Source: Paraglomus occultum (Eukaryota > Glomeromycota > Glomeromycetes > Paraglomerales > Paraglomeraceae). Taken from it: a stretch of 25,405 bases of DNA. The notes below the pieces were generated by a model. The model was not told the DNA's origin. It searched no databases and was given only the letters and a program-made list of their open reading frames with translations. Position 1 is the stretch's first letter. Every line of letters begins with the position of its first letter. Of this stretch, positions 18,475 to 25,405 are shown one piece after another. The translations under genes and the position numbers were made by a program. Location of the stretch: assembly GCA_910592205.1 (NCBI GenBank), contig CAJVPJ010000429.1, forward strand, positions 1-25,405, in the 5' to 3' direction.

Positions 18475-21421
18475 ATTGACGTTGTATTAATAACTAGAAC
18501 AGAATGATAGAAATTCGTCTTTGAATACGCGATGAACAGAAATTTTTGCTACCGTTACACAACAATTGCCTACTATGGGAGAAAGCTAAGCTATGGAAAA
18601 AAATGCCTTGATGCATTATAAACTGTATGCAAACTTGACACTAACTTCAAGAAAAGCAAACTCTTTCAATTGCAAGAAATGACTTCTCCATAACAGGAGA
18701 ATAAATGCGTGGAAAATTTTTTTAAGGATGAAATGTGGAAGATAGAACGAACGTTCTTGCTAAAACCTAAAAACAAACATGCTGTGTGAAATACTCGCTA
18801 ATTGTTGCTAATAACTGTTTGGCATTATTGTTCAATTGAATTAATGGCATCTTGGTCAAAAATCTCCGTGTTGATGAGTTTTTAATTTGTTAATCAACAT
18901 TTAGTTTAAAGCTTACAGGAATTTGTTCAAACATCGCGTCATTGCAAATGATTAACTACTGGATTCGTAGAGATCGATTAGCCATCCGTGAACTCAGACA
19001 GACAGACATAATCGATGCAATTAATATTTGTCACTTGTCACTTGAGATTTTATTTTAGCTGTGTTGCTCTTCGCCGCTTTAGACGTTGCCCCATCTTATC
19101 AGGTTGAGGTGACAGCACATTAAATGGATTTCTTCATATTTTCCTTGTCATTTTACCACGTTTGCATACAGCTACCCTCATTTACACGTATAAACGGTGA
19201 CACGTTAAATATACATTCTGTCTACCACGTCAAACTCATGCGCGAGTTTTTGTGTTTACGAGGATGGGACAAGTTTGGCGGCTTCGCGATGAGGCAAATT
19301 CTTGTCAGCAAAAAATGGCTTTATTTGGAAGGAAGATAAAAAAGCAGGGGGTAAAACTTACACCACCCAAGATATATTAGAGGAAAATAATTAAGGCTGA
19401 ATGTGTAAAGTAGAGTAAAGTAAGAAAGCCCAAAGGACTTAGTCAGCATGGTTGCCATACGACCCGTGCGTGCGGAAGGATCAAACGGTATTCTTTTAAA
19501 AGTAAGCGTGTTGGCATAGTAATTTAATTATAATAGGTTTGGCTTTTATCCGCTTGTTGAGGGAGAGCTCACGTCCGCGAAAACGTATATTTTAGGAGAT
19601 GCGACACAACGGCTTACCATGCGGACTTGCGGACAACCAGCATTTATTTGCTCAAGGCCCCTTTTTTTTCTTGTCCGTCACCGTCGTTGCATAAACCATC
19701 TAACGCGCACGATAAAAATTTTTTTCTAAATTTAGTAAATTTCTTTTCCTTCTTTTTTAATTCAGCCGAATAATTTGGCCAAAATCAGGAAAAAATTTTT
19801 TGGCAGACAATTTTAGCTATTTGAAAGTTTATGAATCTGTTCTTATTTGTTGATAGTCTTAAACTTAGGTTGTTGTGTTTTTTTTAGAATTCAAATCACG
19901 AGTAAAATTTAGATAATTTACTTCTTTGTAAATTTCACAAGTAACTCTTTCTTATCCAAATAGTCCCGAAGAGTTTATTTTAAAAGCATAAGGAGCCTTC
20001 TTTTTTCTAAAATGCTTCCAAGTGTGCTGTAATTTTTGTATATAATATTTTATTAAAATTTATATTTATTTTTGTGCCAAGTTTAATGTTAGCTACATTC
20101 TGGTATGATGCTGACGGGTCCACAAGCTATGCATGAGCGCCACCATGTTATTTTCCCCTACTTCATTCTCTCAAAAACAGCTGTAATAATTGTAATATTA
20201 TCATCAGAAACATTGCTTGTTAATTGTCATAACGGCATAATTAACAACAATTTGATTAATAAACGATTGCATGTTGGGTGCAGGATGTTAACCTAAAATA
20301 ATTATTTATTATTTGATAAAGCCTTCATAGCAACTGTCATTTTTGTTACTACACAACGTACCGTAATATTCTGCCTCGGTAATGACCATATCTCAGGTAG
20401 CAAAAAAAATTAATGCAATTGACTGACCAGTAAATAGTTTTCAACCTTGAGAATAAAGGTATTAAGAATTAAGCATTTTAAATTGAGGAAGGGAAAGCAA
20501 TCTTATTAAAACATTAATTTTTGCAGTCTATGAAACATGGATATGACTCGATTATGATAGAATTACAGTTAATAACCCACCTTTGAGGCTTTCACACATC
20601 AAGTTTTTATTTAAATATCTGCTGTGCTTTTGTTCAGAATGCAAGGATTTGTCACCGTCGTTTTTTTCGTTACACGATGTATATTATATTTTCAGTCGCA
20701 TTTCTCCACAATTTTGCAACCCAGTCGATTGCGTATAAAATATTCAAAGTAGGAATCTCAGTTCCGTGTTCCTGAATCGATCAAAGTTTAAAGTATCCTA
20801 TCTCAGCAGGCGGGTATTTTCTATAATTAGACTTAAATCGAATGAATGATTAAAACGAAATCAGATTAAAACGTTAAAGCGCCTACTGACATTACGTAAG
20901 ACTTATCGCGACTTTACATATGTCGAGCGACTTATCGAGTCTGCCTATGTATAACTTGCAAGTCTTCCTCAGGCCTTTTATCAGCGCGTTGTTACCAACA
21001 CATTTCTTTCTGTATTACATGCTTCAAGCGTGTTGTTCTGTAAAATAAACTCTTTATTATCTGGCACTTTGTCCATATTACCATTTCCCAATGAGTGTTC
21101 TGTTTGAACGCTCGGCGATAACAAAGGACATAAATCTCAATGAAAGAGTTTGCATCTACGATTTATTAAAACGTTTTCATACTTCGAGTTTAATGTACAT
21201 GGGTGCTTCTTCTGATCACAAAGTTTGTATCATTCTCCTATCTTATCCCTCATGTCATCAAGTATAACACTTCTTAAAGTGATAGGGTCCAGATTAACTT
21301 AGCATGTCTCACGCTATCGAATCACAAAGTTTGCTTTGTTATTAAAACCTTTTCTTCCTCAGCATTGTATCATTAATGAATTTTCTGTATTTTTTTAGAT
21401 ATGATTCAAACGTTGTCAATG
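18475..21421. other. Gene-poor 2.9-kb region
   Basis: Upstream of SYO1 and downstream of APC10. I found no coding exon with a recognisable motif on either strand. Frames at 19124-19339 and 20105-20296 lack any family feature. At about 19440-19730 the sequence is more GC-rich than its surroundings, with a 60-codon open frame lacking a start and a GTAAGC donor-like site at 19502; it could be an exon, promoter or RNA gene, but nothing decides it. At 20700-21070 there is a TATAAAA (near 20737) and a distal AATAAA (near 21045), an arrangement compatible with an old solo LTR, unproven. No tRNA or snRNA signature was seen. Confidence 0.45.
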
Positions 21422-22361
21422 TCATCGTACAGTTGCATGCATTTGGAATTCGATTGTTCGGGATGGCATCTCGTCGTCAGAGTCCAAGTCATCTTGAACA
21501 ACACTTCTCCTGTGCGTATCAGAAGGGGGTGTGTGTGTGGGAGATTCGTTAATAAGAATAAATCAGCTAACATCCAAATAACCCCATATAATATTCCGAA
21601 TGTTTGAACGTACAGTTTCGGCGCAAACACTTTAATCTGACGTATACGCGTATCCTTCCCATTCTGGTGATTGGATTTTATACAAATTTGAAAGAGATGG
21701 GCACCGATAGGACGATTCCTGCAAATCGAAATTGCGTTAAAGGAATGCGGATGCACAAGAACATAATATAAGTAACATACTTCATCAGATCGGGGCTCAG
21801 TTGTATGTCGATCCAACCAGTTGGTTCAGATAATTCCAGGGTTCTAAGATCCTTGGGTTCAAAATATTCATGAAATTACATGCCAACAAGTAAAAAGTTC
21901 GATTTAAACGAAGCAGATCCCGCTCACTTGAAGATCAGCAAAATTAGTCCCTGCTCTGATTGTTATCTTGCTAGGAGTATAGCTCTCATCTTGTTTATGA
22001 TCGATTTGCAAAGAGATTTGCTGTATTCACGAAATGGTGATCAGAATATCTTAATTAAAATCAACAGAAAGGTGTATTATAAATCGTGAACATACCGAAA
22101 CAAAGACTTTCCTCGAAAATTGTATATTCACGAGGTGAGGCTGTGTTCCGTCTGATCTATTTTAAAAACTCACCAGTTGATTCTGTCACGTTAACAGCTA
22201 AATCAGAAGACAGATTAAGAAAATAAAACTTAATTCATTTCTTACTGCCAATAAGTACTGAGCTCATCATCTCTCAGGTTTTCCAAATCATTTCCTGGCT
22301 TCCAACTCGAAAGCGACCAGGTTGCAAGCGAACCTATTTCGTACAAATCTACAATATTCAT
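21422..22361 (-). CDS. APC10: Anaphase-promoting complex subunit 10 (APC10/Doc1), complete
   Basis: Processivity and substrate co-receptor subunit of the APC/C ubiquitin ligase; the Doc domain helps recognise D-box degrons in the nucleus. Six exons: 22361-22246, 22156-22096, 22020-21928, 21851-21781, 21718-21614, 21509-21422; 177 residues, close to the 185 of the human protein. Doc-domain landmarks run in order: [85 protein letters not shown]. An acidic linker (DDLDSDDE) follows, and the protein ends MHATVR. In other APC10 proteins the last two residues are Ile-Arg (the IR tail that docks on APC3/Cdc27); here they are Val-Arg. Intron 4 ends in AAG. The intron-rich structure hides the gene from simple frame scans; a plus-strand frame at 21401-21607 is its shadow. 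Confidence 0.95.
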
Positions 22362-22937
22362 TGATTTTCCTTTATGTCAGAGCTCGGTTCTATGCAACAG
22401 TTTCAACGTAATAACAATAAAGCCACGCGCACCGTCATAACTGAAGCTTGTTTTGTACTCCTTGCATCTTTCGATTATTCTGGCTTCCGGATCAGTGTCG
22501 TTTCTCATAACGAAAGTTGTATTAAATATAAAGTAAACCATGCGCGAAATTTCAGGGGAATATTAATATTCAAAAGTAACGTGATTTCAAATGTGACACA
22601 AGTGGAAGGGTCCATAATAATATGGGGCATGCTGCAACAAAACCAGACAAAGTGAACATTCTATAATAATAAATGAGAGGCTGATTAGGATGTGGCTGTA
22701 AGGTTGACCAGTATGACTGATGATGCTTTGCCTTGTTGATTTTAATGCTCACTTTATCATACCAGAATGTGATAAATATAAACCATAACAGGATTAATAT
22801 AGGATTACCTCTATTACTATATATAAAAATATTAATATGAAACTAATTTACATTAAATCCACCATGGAACCCAAGAATTACAGCACTATTAGAAGTATTT
22901 ACAAAAATTACTTTTTTATATTTAATTTCAATCAAGG
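22362..22937. other. Intergenic upstream of APC10, possible transposase scrap
   Basis: A 93-codon plus-strand frame (22374-22655) ends with VEGSIIIWGMLQ, which faintly resembles the GGGSVMVWGCF signature of Tc1-type transposases. The rest does not match, and the frame overlaps the APC10 promoter, so I treat it as at most a decayed fragment. Confidence 0.3.
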
Positions 22938-23399
22938 TCATCTTTTATTTTCTTTAACTTCAATTTGAGCAACGTGTTGAGTCTGCTGTTTTCTTAAAAA
23001 TTCAACTTCACTTTCAAGCCTTTGAATTTTATCTAATAATTCTTGCTTTTGTTTATCATGTCAATCCTTTGAAACATCTAAGGCTTTCAAGTGAGAACTG
23101 ATTTCTTCCTTAGCACTGGCTAGTTGCTGCTTTAAATCCTTGTTTTGTTGTTCTAATCTACCCACATTAGTAAGTGTCGAATCATGCCAAGGTCTTTTTA
23201 CATAAAACTTGATTATAACCTGGATCGATCTAAGACATTAACGTGTATCATGTCCCTGGTATATATCAATTATTTTTTCCAAAACCTCTTTAAGTAATGC
23301 GATATCCTCTTTGATCTCATTGATATTTTTAGTGATTTTATTTCGTAGAGCTATGGATGCCAAAATCTTCGATCTATTTCGTGTCTTATTTGCGTCCAT
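22938..23399 (-). pseudogene. Coiled-coil protein gene of unknown element, interrupted by stops
   Basis: A single frame from ATG at 23399 to the stop at 22938 is coding-like over 154 codons but has an in-frame TAA at 23238-23240 and a TGA at 23061-23063. The first 53 residues (MDANKTRNRSKILASIALRN, then ITKNINEIKEDIALL) are charged and helical. The segment after the TAA holds a long heptad-patterned coiled coil (LEQQNKDLKQQLASAKEEIS, then KQELLDKIQRLESEVEFLRK). The TAA could lie in an intron, but I see no good splice pair. The TGA could be a mutated CGA arginine codon. It is transcribed away from the next gene, with 157 bp between starts. Family not recognised. Confidence 0.5.
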
Positions 23400-23556
23400 T
23401 TTCTGATAGAATTACAATAATTGACACCCATTCACTTTTTTGGGTAAATACTAGATATATTGACTCGGATAATTAATTTCGATTTGAAAAAATATTTTCT
23501 ATAGTGTAACCTAAAGAACTGTTCATAACCTACCCAACCTACTATAACATTCAATC
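23400..23556. promoter_or_regulatory. Divergent intergenic region of the unknown element
   Basis: 157 bp between two divergent start codons of the decayed element; it probably carried both promoters. AT-rich, with no specific site assigned. Confidence 0.35.
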
Positions 23557-24600
23557 ATGTCAGCTATCGCAACTAAAATCGTAGAAAAATACAATCTCAG
23601 CTCTGAGATGAGTGTGACCGAACTCAGTCAATACACCTCAGAATTTCTTGCAAACCTTACCGATGACAGAAAGCGGAATCAAGCTCCGACGACGTCTTCG
23701 AGATGGCTTTAAATTTAGCAGTTATCAGGTAAGTGTATTAATACCTAATCAGAGAGGTAGTAAGGCCAAGATTATAAATGTTATCGAGGGTAGTTGCAAA
23801 ATAGCTATAGCTTCGCCCCCCAAAGATTTGGAAGAGGAGATTATCAGAGAAATAACAAAACGAATCTTACAAAATAGATATGGGTTTAGTAAGGATCAAG
23901 TAAATGCCTTATTCACAATTCAGACAAATAAACAATGTGGGAGTATTTCTGGTAAAACCTTAAATATTGCAATTTCCAACAAACCCCAAAAAAGAATAGA
24001 GGGGCAGACAATTGGAGAGATGGCGCATCGGCGTTTACGAGATAAGCTTAGTATTCGGGATATAAGAGCTGAAGCTTATGCCTTAGCCCTATCAGCAAAA
24101 AACGCCAATGCTGGTTCATCACGTCTTTCCCGACTCCGAAGAGAACTAAAAAATCTTGGTGCTTCATTCCAAATAATTGAGGCCACGAAATTTCCAGATA
24201 TTACAGAAGAAGCTAACAAAATCCAGAGGGACAATCAGAAAAAGGCTGAAGCCAATCGTATTGATGAATTTACATTAGAATCGGTCAAAGAAAGATTGGA
24301 TAGCTAAGGAATTGCTTACTTGGATTCAGAACGCTATATTTTCTGGTCGAATTGGTAATCCAGGTAAGCCAGGAGTTAAATGGTTCAATAGATTCTTAAA
24401 AGAATATGGTTTAATTCCTAAATACTTACGTAAATTGGGAGCGGTATATGGTGCTGTAGTACATAAAGCTGAGAATCCAGGACATATTATGACAATAGCT
24501 GGGGAATGTCTACGTCATGCGCCTGACAATCTCATTTCTCCAGTTCAACATTATGTTGTAGTCAATTATAGACCCAGGGGGGTTATGAGCAAGCAAGACC
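23557..24600 (+). pseudogene. Unknown element protein gene, frameshifted
   Basis: The first frame starts at 23557 (MSAIATKIVEKYNLSSEMSV) and stops at 23712. A second frame (open 23648-24307, with sense-like text from about 23755) gives NQRGSKAKIINVIEGSCKIA and then a Lys/Arg/Glu-rich, mostly helical protein with SRLSRLRRELKNLGASFQII. A third frame (24300-24570) gives AIFSGRIGNPGKPGVKWFNR, GAVYGAVVHKAENPGHIMTI and CLRHAPDNLISPVQHYVVVN. Amino-acid content stays protein-like across each junction, so this looks like one gene broken by at least two small indels: one near 23680, one near 24297, and perhaps another at the G6 run at 24578-24583. The basic, helical middle and Gly/Pro-rich loop suggest nucleic-acid contact, but I recognise no family. 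Probably a dead copy of a mobile-element or viral-type gene. Confidence 0.5.
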
Positions 24601-24639
24601 ATTTCATATCTATGATCGAGATTAATCACGCTTACCATA

Positions 24640-24939
24640 TTCGCAGTAAAATCTTTATCATCATTAGACGATCCAGAGTCAGACTCAGATTCAGATGAAG
24701 ACGAGGACGAGGACTCAGATGCGGTATCATTAAAAATTAGTTTTTTTCTAGCTTTGCACTTTCTTTTAGCCTTGCATGGTGTATGATCTTCGAGAAATAT
24801 CCGGGTTTGCTATCGCGTTTATAATATCTTGCTGAATCTCGGATTTCACTATCTCCAGTAATCGGTGAAGGGAAATCTGAATTTTTTTACCTGATACTTG
24901 TTTAGTAATATAGGATACGGTTTTATCAGCTTCGGTCAT
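24640..24939 (-). pseudogene. Small acidic/basic protein gene of the unknown element, frameshifted
   Basis: ATG at 24939 opens a 57-codon frame (MTEADKTVSYITKQVSGKKI, LHRLLEIVKSEIQQDIINAI) ending at 24766. A second minus-strand frame overlaps its end and reads CKAKRKCKARKKLIFNDTAS followed by a Ser/Glu/Asp-rich run (SSSSSSSESDSESGSSNDD). That order of helical head, basic patch and acidic Ser-rich tail looks like one protein with a single frameshift near 24800. The frame continues antisense into the plus-strand gene to 24510, where it is probably not coding. Family not recognised. Confidence 0.45.
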
Positions 24940-25129
24940 TGTAAATATTAAATTATATTATTAATACGAATTTAAAGTGTGCCTAAATTAATTAGTTATT
25001 TCCGATATACAAGTGTGTAAAGAAATTATTGGCAATTACATATTTGATCGCTGTGCAACAACGATTATAGCAGTCAACATGATTAATACCTCATTCGATA
25101 GCTAACATGCAGTAGATTTATTAACAAAA

Positions 25130-25405
25130 TTTCAATACGATATTCTTTCTCCATTGCTTTCAATAACTAACTCACATCTGCGCTTCATCGACTGTACTAA
25201 ATTAATTAACGATAGAATTTAAATCGGACTGTTGGCTGGCCAGTCCATAAGGTTTGGAACATTTTCACTAATAAACGACGACTGGTGTGCTTAGGATCAT
25301 TATCCTGTTGAAACCGCCAGTGCCTACCCATTAGTCTCCTAATTTCTGGAATGTGTTTTTCTAGAATTCCTACATAGAACTCTGCATTCATTATATTTGT
25401 AAAAC
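25130..25405 (-). pseudogene. Tc1-type transposase relic (C-terminal part, cut by window end)
   Basis: The minus-strand frame 25391-25206 reads MNAEFYVGILEKHIPEIRRL and then FQQDNDPKHTSRR. The DNDPKH motif carries the second catalytic Asp of the Tc1 DDE transposase family. In another frame around 25220-25250, MDWPANSP is followed by a stop where the family has SPDLNPIEN, so the third acidic residue is lost. Degenerate text resembling the next conserved block (MKRRCEL) follows. Frameshift and stop make it inactive. The 5' part lies beyond the window; terminal repeats were not found. Confidence 0.75.

Noticed and set aside
20700-21122. Possible solo LTR (TATAAAA, later AATAAA, ending in ATAACA)
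   Set aside because: I could not find a matching TGTTA start with a target-site duplication, so it is only mentioned in the intergenic entry.
18475-21421. tRNA, 5S or spliceosomal RNA genes
   Set aside because: No A/B-box pair, cloverleaf or characteristic snRNA sequence was seen on either strand.
21401-21607. Plus-strand 68-codon frame
   Set aside because: Antisense to APC10 exon 6 and its intron; the APC10 reading is supported by family motifs on the other strand.
22374-22655. Possible Tc1 transposase fragment (GSIIIWGML)
   Set aside because: Only one short block resembles the family; the surrounding residues do not, and it overlaps the APC10 upstream region.

Overview
The window looks like nuclear DNA of an early-diverging fungus, probably Mucoromycota and possibly an arbuscular-mycorrhizal (Glomeromycotina) genome. 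The evidence is an AT-rich composition, intron-dense genes whose introns are mostly 55-190 bp, single-copy eukaryotic housekeeping genes close together, and decayed transposons between them. The species assignment is inference; no marker gene is present. I rebuilt seven spliced genes by matching reading frame, splice phase and family motifs. All seven give uninterrupted reading frames across 42 introns.

Layout. 1-1042: 3' part of a gene whose protein starts with 33-bp/11-residue tandem repeats and continues as a very hydrophobic chain. 1238-2428 (-): 20S proteasome beta2 subunit. 2571-4972 (+): DUF4211 protein, head-to-head with the proteasome gene across 142 bp. 4973-7094: transposon debris, with a fold-back element at 5709-5933 and a retrotransposon relic keeping the aspartyl-protease DSG motif near 6540. 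7095-8366 (+): aldo-keto reductase. 8491-12871 (-): a 1330-residue protein with seven winged-helix-like repeats followed by a HerA/AAA-like P-loop domain whose catalytic residues look lost. 13384-14935 (+): peptidyl-tRNA hydrolase with a long charged insert and one oversized intron. 15281-18474 (-): Syo1/HEATR3, the import adaptor for ribosomal proteins L5 and L11. 18475-21421: gene-poor. 21422-22361 (-): APC10/Doc1. 22938-24939: a decayed compact element with divergent and convergent unknown genes. 25130-25405 (-): a Tc1-type transposase relic cut by the window end.

The housekeeping genes (proteolysis, cell-cycle ubiquitination, ribosome assembly, translation rescue) share no single pathway, as expected for a eukaryotic chromosome. 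The best candidate for something undescribed is the winged-helix/pseudo-ATPase fusion. The decayed multi-gene element at the right end is the second. Splicing is also notable: 7 of the 42 inferred introns end in AAG rather than CAG/TAG, and one is a GC-AG intron.
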